Assembly: GCA_025455445.1 (NCBI GenBank)
Contig: JALOMN010000048.1
Location: 1-10,590, forward strand
Source: Cyclobacteriaceae bacterium
GTDB taxonomy: Bacteria; Bacteroidota; Bacteroidia; Cytophagales; Cyclobacteriaceae
Reading direction: 5' to 3'
DNA: 10,590 nt
A program made the translations under genes and the position numbers. A model generated the notes under the pieces. That model worked only from the letters and a program-made list of their open reading frames with translations, searched no databases and was not told the DNA's origin. Within the stretch, counting starts at the first letter, position 1; the number at the start of each line of letters is the position of its first letter. Of this stretch, positions 1 through 6,061 are shown one piece after another.

Positions 1-485
1 ACTATGATCTTTACCTGGAAACTGTGCGCGATAAATATGCCCAGGTTTTTGATTGGCTTGAATTAATAAACAGGCAGGTAAAAATTTTATTGGTGATCAT
101 CCTGGTGGTGATTTGTGTGAACATGATTTCCGTAATTCTTATTTTGGTTATGGAACGGACTACTATGGTGGGCATTATGAAAGCGTTAGGCGCGCAGGAT
201 GGACTTATTCGATCTATATTTATTTATAATGGTATGAATCTGATCACGCAGGGGCTGGCGTGGGGGAATTTTATTGGTCTTAGCGTGTGCTATATACAAT
301 ATCGTTTTAAAGTATTCACGCTTAATCCGCATGATTATTATATGGAATATGTACCGATCGAATGGAATTGGTGGATGGTAATTTTGCTAAACGCAGTTGT
401 ATTTATTACCGTGTCGCTGGTGTTGCTTCTACCCACACGTTTCATTACGCGCATTCGACCCATTGAGGCCATCCGGTTTGATTAA
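1..485 (+). CDS. FtsX/LolE-like ABC transporter permease, C-terminal part
   Basis: The reading frame is open from the first bases of the window (codons begin at position 3), so the true start lies upstream; the GTG at 24 is internal. About 160 residues are visible. They show a hydrophobic helix (about residues 28-50), the conserved segment M-E-R-T-T-M-V-G-I-M-K-A-L-G-A, then two more membrane stretches and a C-terminal R-P-I-E-A-I-R-F-D. This pattern, with the short cytoplasmic 'GIMKALGA' coupling segment and an 'RPxEALR'-type end, is characteristic of the last domain of FtsX-family permeases such as LolC/LolE and MacB. Family members sit in the inner membrane and work with a LolD-type ATPase, moving lipoproteins or other substrates toward the outer membrane. 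Which substrate applies here cannot be told from the C-terminus. The gene converges on the glycosyltransferase that follows, 38 bases away. Confidence 0.85.
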   Translation, partial: YDLYLETVRDKYAQVFDWLELINRQVKILLVIILVVICVNMISVILILVMERTTMVGIMKALGAQDGLIRSIFIYNGMNLITQGLAWGNFIGLSVCYIQYRFKVFTLNPHDYYMEYVPIEWNWWMVILLNAVVFITVSLVLLLPTRFITRIRPIEAIRFD

Positions 486-523
486 TGAAATGAAATTTTG
501 CTTAGTGGGTCAACGATTTTTAT

Positions 524-1270
524 CTAAGCCACCACGTATTTTTTAAACCAGCTTTGAATTGTCATTTGCATGACACCCAAAAATGCTTCTTTAAATATGC
601 CTACTGACATTTTACTTTGTCCTCGGGTGCGGTCAGTAAAAATGATAGGCACTTCATGCAGGCGAAATCCATATTTCCAGGTAAGAAACTTCATTTCAAT
701 CTGGAACGCGTAGCCGATAAATCGAATCTCATCGAGCGGAATCGTCTCCAATACTTTTTTGCGGTAACATACAAATCCCGCAGTGGTATCGTGCACGGGT
801 ATGCCGGTAATTAGCTGCACATACTTACTGGCAAAGAAAGAAAGAAGCACGCGGCCCATGGGCCAGTTTACTACATTCACACCGGTAGCATAGCGTGACC
901 CAATGGCCAAATCACTTCCATTCTCTGAGCAGGAGAGATATAAATTTACCAGGTCTTTGGGGTTATGCGAAAAATCCGCATCCATCTGCAGAACAAAATC
1001 ATAGCCATGTTGCATAGCATAGCGAAACCCTTCAATGTAAGCTGTGCCCAGGCCCAGTTTGCCCGGTCTTTGTAATAAATGTATTCGCCAATGCGAATCT
1101 GTATTATAGTTTGTTTGAAGATCTTTTACTATTTCAGCGGTGCCATCAGGTGAATTGTCATCCACTATAAGAATATCAAAATCTTTGGGCAACGAAATAA
1201 TTGCATCCATAAGCAAGGTGATATTTTCCTGCTCATTATAAGTGGGTATAATGACAATGGCGTTATTCAA
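524..1270 (-). CDS. Polyprenyl-phosphate mannosyltransferase-like GT2 glycosyltransferase (DPM1 type)
   Basis: This is a 248-residue soluble GT-A glycosyltransferase, close to the usual length of bacterial DPM1-type enzymes. It would transfer a sugar, typically mannose from GDP-mannose, to polyprenyl phosphate on the cytoplasmic face of the membrane, giving a lipid-linked donor. Visible motifs are I-P-T-Y-N-E (residues 8-13), V-D-D-N-S-P-D-G-T (36-44), the metal-binding D-A-D-F-S-H (97-102) and a G-S-R-Y segment near residue 128. There is no extra C-terminal membrane domain. The start is TTG at 1268-1270: no ATG occurs between it and the in-frame stop upstream, an AAAAGGA purine tract lies 3-4 bases before it, and the protein then begins directly with the first beta strand, as is normal for the family. 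The donor sugar is inferred from family resemblance. Confidence 0.9.
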   Translation of the reverse strand: MNNAIVIIPTYNEQENITLLMDAIISLPKDFDILIVDDNSPDGTAEIVKDLQTNYNTDSHWRIHLLQRPGKLGLGTAYIEGFRYAMQHGYDFVLQMDADFSHNPKDLVNLYLSCSENGSDLAIGSRYATGVNVVNWPMGRVLLSFFASKYVQLITGIPVHDTTAGFVCYRKKVLETIPLDEIRFIGYAFQIEMKFLTWKYGFRLHEVPIIFTDRTRGQSKMSVGIFKEAFLGVMQMTIQSWFKKYVVA

Positions 1271-1364
1271 AAGTCCTTTTGGTTTACTGTCTCTTTTTCA
1301 GATTAAAGCAAAGAATGTGTCTGTTAACCTGGTGCACTTCCAGCATGAAATCTTACGGCTTTAA

Positions 1365-1394
1365 CAAATCTAAAGAAATTTAGTTGTGATTCAA
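1365..1394 (-). promoter_or_regulatory. Candidate Bacteroidetes-type promoter for the glycosyltransferase
   Basis: Read on the minus strand, TAGATTTG (1372 to 1365) matches the Bacteroidetes -7 consensus TAnnTTTG exactly. A TTG at 1394-1392 lies 19 bases upstream of it, in the range expected for the -33 element. Transcription would start near 1358, leaving a leader of almost 90 bases before the TTG start codon. The consensus is short, so chance matches occur. Confidence 0.4.
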
Positions 1395-1485
1395 TTGGCT
1401 AATCTTTAAAATGGTTATCGCCTTGATACTATATGAATACCATACGAGGAATGCGTAATATTGAGGCTGAAAATGTTATTTCTAA

Positions 1486-1977
1486 ATGAATCGCTGTGTG
1501 TTTTTAGACCGGGACGGAGTTATCAATAAGGACAATCCCAAATTTGAAATTTTACCCGGTGTGGTAGAGGCAATTACAAAATTAAAGGATGCCGGTTTTC
1601 ACCTGGTAGTGGTAACCAATCAATCAGGCATTGCCCAGGGAATTTATACTGAAGCAGAAATGAAGGAATGCCACGCCTACCTGCAAAAGGAATGTGGTCA
1701 TCGCATAGATTATTTTTATTTCTGCCCACATCACCCCACGGTAACGGCTTCACTGGCTCGCAAACCAGGAACCCTAATGTTCGAGAAGGCGATCGCACGA
1801 TTTGATATTGATGTAACAGCTTCTTGGATGGTAGGAGACCGCGGACGGGATATTATACCTGCCCGCGATCTTAAAATTAAAACTATTCAAATTGGCCATG
1901 AGATAGAACATGAAAACCGTGCTGATTATACCGTAGAAAATTTACTGGAGGCAGCGCAGCTCATTCTATCAAAATAA
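1486..1977 (+). CDS. HAD-IIIA phosphatase, GmhB-like (heptose/sugar bisphosphate or histidinol-phosphate type)
   Basis: This 163-residue protein of the haloacid dehalogenase superfamily resembles D-glycero-D-manno-heptose-1,7-bisphosphate 7-phosphatase (GmhB). HAD motif I is D-R-D-G-V-I-N, with nucleophile Asp8 and acid/base Asp10. Motif II is V-T-N-Q-S-G (Thr44), motif III contains Lys93 in R-K-P-G, and motif IV is G-D-R-G-R-D (Asp118, Asp122). In classical GmhB a zinc ion is bound by a C-x-H ... C-x-C loop. Here Cys80 and His82 (C-P-H-H) are present, but the second pair is replaced by Ser89 and Ala91 (S-L-A-R-K-P), so the zinc site is incomplete. All catalytic residues remain, so phosphatase activity is expected, but the substrate (heptose bisphosphate for LPS, another sugar phosphate, or histidinol phosphate) is open. 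No clear Shine-Dalgarno site is present. The gene converges with the EF-G paralogue, stop codons almost touching. Confidence 0.85.
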   Translation: MNRCVFLDRDGVINKDNPKFEILPGVVEAITKLKDAGFHLVVVTNQSGIAQGIYTEAEMKECHAYLQKECGHRIDYFYFCPHHPTVTASLARKPGTLMFEKAIARFDIDVTASWMVGDRGRDIIPARDLKIKTIQIGHEIEHENRADYTVENLLEAAQLILSK

Positions 1978-1980
1978 TAG

Positions 1981-4107
1981 TTACACTAATTCTTCCACCT
2001 GGTTTTGTTTCGATAATTTTTGTTGCAGTTCAAATGGCACAGGTACATATTCTGCAAATGTTTGATTGAAATTTGCGCGGCCTTGCGTCATCGAACGAAG
2101 CGAAGTTGAGTATTTATCTAATTCAGCCAAAGGTGTGCGTGCTTTGATTACCTGGTACTTGCCCTTAGAGTCGATGCCCATGATCATCGATCTGCGGGTT
2201 TGTAAGTCACCCATTACATCGCCCATCATTTCTTCAGGTACCATCACTTCCAAATCATAAATCGGTTCTAGCAGCTGAGGTTCTGCCTTCATAAAGGCAT
2301 CTTTAAAGGCCATCATGCCTGCAATCTTAAATGAGATATCGTTTGAATCAACCGCATGCATTTTGCCATCATACACCATCACACGCACATCGCGTACATA
2401 TGATCCTGTGATAGGGCCAACTTCCATTTTTTCCATGATACCCTTTAAGATGGAAGGAATGAATCGGGCATCGATCACACCACCCACAATGCAATTGTAA
2501 AACACAAGTTTGCCGCCCCACTCTAGGTCAATTACTTCCTTGCCGCGGATTGAATACTCGGTTGGTTCTGGCATACCTTCATAGTAGGGTTCAATTTTGA
2601 GATAGACTTCACCAAACTGACCAGCGCCACCGGATTGTTTTTTATGACGGTAGTTTGATAAGGCTGGTTTGCGAATTGTTTCACGGTAGGATATCCGGGG
2701 AGTAACAAACTCAACGGTCAGATGATAGGTATGTTCCAGGTTCCATTTACAAACCATTAAGTGCATCTCGCCTTGTGCAGAAAGAATCAATTGTTTTAAT
2801 TCTTTCGAGTATTCCATCATCAGTGTAGGATCTTCCTGGTTGATTTTAGTAAGCACTTCGCCAATTTTTTCTTCGTCAGTTTTTGATTTGGCAATTACCG
2901 CTGTGCGCATGCGGGGCTCAGGGAATACAATAGGTTCGATGGTAACATCAAAACCTTTTGCATGCAGTGTTTGATTGGTGAAGGTGTCTTTTAGTTTAAG
3001 CGTTGCACCAATATCACCGGCTACCAGTTTATCTACCGGATTTCGATTTTTACCGTCCATGATAAATAGCTGATGGAATCGCTCAAGGGATCCTGTCTGG
3101 CTATTGATCAATTCTGAATTGCTGGTGACTTCGCCTGAAATCACTTTAAAGAAAGTGAGTTTACCGAGGTTGGGTTCAAGCTGGGTTTTAAATACAAAGA
3201 GTGCTGCAGGTTTGGAAGGATCGAATGGCAATTCTTTACCATCAGTGGTGCGTTCTGGTTTCGCTTCGAGCGGTGTGGGTGCCACATTGTCGATAAAGCC
3301 CATCATGCGTCCGCTGCCCATGTTTTTCTTAGCCGAGGTAACAAACACAGGAAATACATCGTGATGAATCATTCCGAGTTTCAAGCCTGCACGCAATTCA
3401 TCTTCATCTAAGGTTCCTTTTTCAAAATATTTTTCCATCAGCTTCTCATCATTTTCAGCAGCTTTTTCTACTAATTCGTTGTGAAGTTGATTTGCCCTTT
3501 CCAGTTCAGAATCTGGTATAGGAAGTTTTTGTGGTTTGCCACCTTCTTTAGGGAATTTATACATCACCATCTTCAGTAAGTCGATGATGGCATCAAAATT
3601 TTCGCCAGGGTTTACGGGGTATTGCATCTGCGTAACGGCATGACCGAAACTGCTTTTCAACGAGGCAAGTGCAGCGTCAAAATCTGCTTTGGGGTGATCT
3701 GCCTGATTGATTGCGAAAAGAACTGGTTTGCTGAATTGCTCTGCATATTTCCAAATTAATTCAGTGCCTACCTCTACACCATTTTGTGCATTGATTACCA
3801 ACACGCAGGTATCGGCCACACGCAAAGACGAGACCATCTCACCCACAAAATCATCAAAGCCGGGTGTATCGATGATATTGATTTTATAGTCTTGCCACTC
3901 GGTGTGCAGCGGTGTTGCAAATACTGAGTTACCGCGTTCTTGCTCAATTTCGTGATAGTCACTTACAGTATTTTTTCCCTCAATCGTTCCTCTTCGGTTA
4001 ATAATTCCGGCTTCAAATAGCATGTCTTCGGCCAGCAGGGTTTTGCCGGCCTTTGGCGCTCCCAGCAAAACAATGTTTTTAATGTGTTTTTCATCATACA
4101 CTTTCAT
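1981..4107 (-). CDS. Elongation factor G paralogue (EF-G2-like) with altered GTPase site
   Basis: At 708 residues this has the full length of EF-G and the domain order G, II, III, IV, V. The P-loop is G-A-P-K-A-G-K-T (16-23). Switch I ends E-Q-E-R-G-N-S-V, so the conserved Thr of E-R-G-I-T-I is Ser61. The G3 motif is D-T-P-G-F-D-D-F (80-87): the catalytic His of D-T-P-G-H is Phe84. G4 is N-Q-A-D (134-137) instead of N-K-x-D, and G5 is S-A-K (258-260). Domain IV keeps Q-S-G-G-x-G-Q-F-G and the tip M-H-A-V-D-S, with His584 matching the His at the tip of E. coli EF-G; domain V is complete (about 612-700). It therefore looks able to bind the ribosome and act in translocation, with GTP hydrolysis slowed or lost. 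I recall published work on a Bacteroides EF-G paralogue lacking GTPase activity that is needed in the gut; this protein appears to belong to that class. The housekeeping fusA must lie elsewhere. It has its own 236-base upstream gap. Confidence 0.9.
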   Translation of the reverse strand: MKVYDEKHIKNIVLLGAPKAGKTLLAEDMLFEAGIINRRGTIEGKNTVSDYHEIEQERGNSVFATPLHTEWQDYKINIIDTPGFDDFVGEMVSSLRVADTCVLVINAQNGVEVGTELIWKYAEQFSKPVLFAINQADHPKADFDAALASLKSSFGHAVTQMQYPVNPGENFDAIIDLLKMVMYKFPKEGGKPQKLPIPDSELERANQLHNELVEKAAENDEKLMEKYFEKGTLDEDELRAGLKLGMIHHDVFPVFVTSAKKNMGSGRMMGFIDNVAPTPLEAKPERTTDGKELPFDPSKPAALFVFKTQLEPNLGKLTFFKVISGEVTSNSELINSQTGSLERFHQLFIMDGKNRNPVDKLVAGDIGATLKLKDTFTNQTLHAKGFDVTIEPIVFPEPRMRTAVIAKSKTDEEKIGEVLTKINQEDPTLMMEYSKELKQLILSAQGEMHLMVCKWNLEHTYHLTVEFVTPRISYRETIRKPALSNYRHKKQSGGAGQFGEVYLKIEPYYEGMPEPTEYSIRGKEVIDLEWGGKLVFYNCIVGGVIDARFIPSILKGIMEKMEVGPITGSYVRDVRVMVYDGKMHAVDSNDISFKIAGMMAFKDAFMKAEPQLLEPIYDLEVMVPEEMMGDVMGDLQTRRSMIMGIDSKGKYQVIKARTPLAELDKYSTSLRSMTQGRANFNQTFAEYVPVPFELQQKLSKQNQVEELV

Positions 4108-4265
4108 GGCAGTATGGGTTTAAATGTGAATGCTGCCGCAGAATGCTCCTGAATGACAGAATAAAATTGAAAATGAGGTGGGGCATTTCGCGGACGTTTA
4201 TTGTTTAAAAGATTTCGCTGGCAGGCCATCGAAATCAACTCATTTACGTCAGGCGAATTAGTAAA

Positions 4266-4297
4266 TGAAAATACGTATATAATATGACATTAATCAA
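4266..4297 (-). promoter_or_regulatory. Possible promoter for the EF-G paralogue
   Basis: On the minus strand TTG (4297-4295) is followed after 21 bases by TATTTTCA (4273-4266), a two-mismatch version of TAnnTTTG that resembles the TATTTTCG proposed upstream of the DHS-like gene. The implied transcript start near 4259 would give a leader of about 150 bases. The rest of the 4108-4343 gap shows no better exact match on this strand. The -33 part falls inside the inverted repeat at 4290-4313. Confidence 0.25.
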
Positions 4298-4313
4298 CTT
4301 TTGCGTTGATTAA
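4290..4313. repeat. Perfect 9-bp inverted repeat with 6-base spacer (operator or hairpin)
   Basis: The left arm TTAATCAAC (4290-4298) and right arm GTTGATTAA (4305-4313) are exact reverse complements around TTTTGC. It lies about 30 bases past the stop codon of the arginine decarboxylase and about 180 bases before the EF-G paralogue, both on the minus strand. As RNA it makes a stable short hairpin, but the sequence after it on the minus strand (TGTCATATTATATA) is not a run of T, so it is a poor intrinsic terminator. Its symmetry and overlap with a possible -33 element also fit an operator. Confidence 0.6.
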
Positions 4314-4343
4314 CATCACCTTATATTGAGTAGGAAAATAAGA

Positions 4344-5774
4344 CTAATGTGAAGCGGGCAGGGTTGTTACCGGTTGTTCCTGATCTTTATAACCCAAAAG
4401 TTTCATCATGGCTTCGCTGGTTTGTTCAGGCGCAAATAGCTCAGTGGTAATTTCACCATCCTCATTGCGGCTGATAAGCACATGCTTGGGTGCGGGTATT
4501 AAGCAATGCTGAATGCCACCATAACCACCCAGTGATTCCTGGTATGCGCCTGTATGGAAAAAGCCCATATAAAGCGGCTCTTCATCTGTAATCATTGGCA
4601 AGAACACTTCACCGGTATGCGATTCAGAGTTGTAATAATCATGACTGTCGCACGTGAGGCCGCCAATGTTTACTTTGTGATAGGGGTCGTCCCAACGGTT
4701 AATGGAGAGCAGAATGTATTTCTGATTCAAGCCCCATACATCTGGCAAATGAGTGATGAAGGAACCATCAATCATATACCACAGCTCTTTATCGTTCTGA
4801 AGTTTTTGATCAACTACTGAATATAACACTGCACCGCTTTCACCTACGGTGAAACTGCCAAACTCAGTAAAAATATTAGGCACAGGCACATTGTTCTTCT
4901 CACATATCCATTTGATGTTTTCCACGATTTGTTCAATCATGTACTTGTAATCGTAATGAAATGTAAGCGAAGTCTTAATTGGAAATCCACCACCAATGTC
5001 AATTGAATCAAGTGTATCACAGATTTTTTTCATCTCACAATACTTGAAGATGAATCTGCTGAGTTCACTCCAATAGTAGGCAGTATCTTTAATGCCTGTG
5101 TTAATAAAAAAGTGCAGCATCTTCAATGAAGCTTTGCTGCTAGGTTGAATTTTTTCTTTATACAAAGGAATGATGTCGCTGTAGCGGATGCCCAGGCGTG
5201 AAGTATAAAACTCAAACTTAGGCTCTTCGTCTGCCGCCACCCGTATGCCCACCTGATAGGGGCGGGTAACATTTTTTTCGTAGGTATCAATCTCACTCAG
5301 ATTATCAAGAATCGGAATACAATTGCTGAAACCGTCATTGAGCAGCTCGGTAATATATTCCTTATACTTTGGCATTTTAAAGCCATTGCAAAGAATGTAT
5401 GTTTCTTTGGAAATCTTACCTCGCTCGTATAATGATCTTACAATCGGAATATCATAGGCAGAAGAAGTTTCCATGTGCACATCATTCTTAAGGGCTTCTT
5501 CTAAAATAAAATCATAGTGCGATGACTTGGTGCAATAGCAATAGGTGTATTTACCATTGTATTTGAACCGCTCCATGGCATTATTAAACGTTGCCTGCGC
5601 GAATCGAATATTTTCACTTATCCGGGGCAGGTAGGTGATTTTAAGGGGTGTACCATATTGCTTAATAATGTCCATTAAAGGCACATCATTGAAAAGCAAT
5701 TCATGTTCGCGTACTTTAAATTCTTTTTGAGGGAATTCGAAAGTTTGCTCAATCAGATCGCGGTAACTCTTCAT
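4344..5774 (-). CDS. speA: Arginine decarboxylase (PLP fold type III, short Bacteroidetes form)
   Basis: This 476-residue protein matches the short arginine decarboxylase of Bacteroidetes, which converts L-arginine to agmatine and CO2 in the cytoplasm as the entry to putrescine. It has the alanine-racemase-like barrel followed by a beta domain. The PLP Schiff-base lysine is probably Lys83 in C-Y-C-T-K-S-S-H. Other landmarks are H-F-F-I-N-T-G (barrel strand), D-I-G-G-G-F-P (phosphate-binding loop), T-E-F-G-S-F-T-V-G-E-S-G and the C-terminal G-G-L-T-C-D-S-H-D, whose Cys and Asp correspond to the C-D motif of the active site across the dimer. It is clearly shorter than the roughly 630-660-residue E. 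coli SpeA. The gene is divergent from the ureohydrolase at 6062, its expected pathway partner. The ATG at 5772-5774 starts just outside a heptad-repeat hairpin. Substrate assignment rests on close resemblance to proteins I recall as annotated Flavobacteriia arginine decarboxylases. Confidence 0.9.
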   Translation of the reverse strand: MKSYRDLIEQTFEFPQKEFKVREHELLFNDVPLMDIIKQYGTPLKITYLPRISENIRFAQATFNNAMERFKYNGKYTYCYCTKSSHYDFILEEALKNDVHMETSSAYDIPIVRSLYERGKISKETYILCNGFKMPKYKEYITELLNDGFSNCIPILDNLSEIDTYEKNVTRPYQVGIRVAADEEPKFEFYTSRLGIRYSDIIPLYKEKIQPSSKASLKMLHFFINTGIKDTAYYWSELSRFIFKYCEMKKICDTLDSIDIGGGFPIKTSLTFHYDYKYMIEQIVENIKWICEKNNVPVPNIFTEFGSFTVGESGAVLYSVVDQKLQNDKELWYMIDGSFITHLPDVWGLNQKYILLSINRWDDPYHKVNIGGLTCDSHDYYNSESHTGEVFLPMITDEEPLYMGFFHTGAYQESLGGYGGIQHCLIPAPKHVLISRNEDGEITTELFAPEQTSEAMMKLLGYKDQEQPVTTLPASH

Positions 5775-5785
5775 TAATAACTTTA

Positions 5786-5858
5786 GTTGTTCGTTGTTTG
5801 TTTTTTGGTTGTTGGCCTGTGCTTAGTAACAACGATCAACCAGGTATCACCAACCAAA
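5786..5858. repeat. Degenerate 7-base-periodic repeat with inverted arms (GTTGnnn / CAACnnn)
   Basis: In the left arm GTTG begins at 5786 and 5793, and the phase continues as the weaker GTTT at 5800, followed by more GTTG. In the right arm CAAC begins at 5830, 5837 and 5851, with one diverged unit at 5844. The arms are complementary: TTTGGTTG (5804-5811) pairs perfectly with CAACCAAA (5851-5858), and CCTG (5816-5819) with CAGG (5841-5844). The block fills the space directly upstream of speA and ahead of the possible ureohydrolase promoter. It encodes nothing recognisable. It could fold as an RNA hairpin or a cruciform. Confidence 0.6.
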
Positions 5859-5879
5859 TAAAGAGGTGCAATATTGATA

Positions 5880-5887
5880 TAAATTTG
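5880..5887 (+). promoter_or_regulatory. Candidate -7 promoter element for the ureohydrolase
   Basis: TAAATTTG is an exact match to TAnnTTTG. No TTG is found at the usual -33 distance (that position is A-rich), so support comes from the -7 element alone. Transcription would begin near 5894 and give a leader of roughly 165 bases before the GTG at 6062, containing the small open reading frame at 5909-5986. Confidence 0.35.
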
Positions 5888-5908
5888 CCATCTTTGCAAT
5901 ATAGAATT

Positions 5909-5986
5909 ATGAGCATGATACATCGAATCTCACATAAGATTCTCGCGTATATCCCTTCGGGGCTCAATGCCTTGCCCGACTTCTAA
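5909..5986 (+). CDS. Possible 25-codon leader peptide upstream of the ureohydrolase
   Basis: ATG at 5909 opens a 25-codon frame (M-S-M-I-H-R-I-S-H-K ... N-A-L-P-D-F, TAA) lying wholly in the inferred leader of the ureohydrolase, about 15 bases after the predicted transcript start and 75 bases before the GTG. Within it GAATCT (5925-5930) pairs with AGATTC (5937-5942). Around its stop codon GCCC (5974-5977) pairs with GGGC (5987-5990), extended by GCC (5969-5971) and GGC (5991-5993). A run of six T follows at about 6013-6018. This layout would suit translation-dependent control of an arginine or polyamine gene, as known for the ornithine-sensing speF leader peptide of enterobacteria, but there is no sequence similarity to that peptide. 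It may equally be a chance frame. Confidence 0.25.
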   Translation: MSMIHRISHKILAYIPSGLNALPDF

Positions 5987-6061
5987 GGGCGGCTGAATCA
6001 CTCTATTCGGTATTTTTTCCCTTATTCTGCCTGTATATCCTAATATTTAATTCTAATTCCC

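Noticed and set aside
500..529. Inverted repeat GCTTAG ... CTAAGC between the convergent permease and glycosyltransferase
   Set aside because: Only six pairs with an 18-base loop, and one arm overlaps the glycosyltransferase stop codon; too weak to call a terminator.
1456..1463. TAATATTG as promoter of the GmhB-like gene
   Set aside because: One mismatch to the -7 consensus and the nearest TTG is 30 bases upstream, too far for a -33 element.
3104..3364. Open frame of 86 codons on the plus strand inside the EF-G paralogue
   Set aside because: Shadow of the conserved G domain/domain II coding sequence on the other strand.
4554..4820. Open frame of 88 codons on the plus strand inside speA
   Set aside because: It is antisense to a well conserved PLP-enzyme C-terminal domain and shows no family resemblance.
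5798..5908. Upstream extension of the leader frame to 5798 (62 codons in total)
   Set aside because: This part crosses the repeat hairpin and lies before the likely transcript start; only the 5909-5986 part is worth considering.
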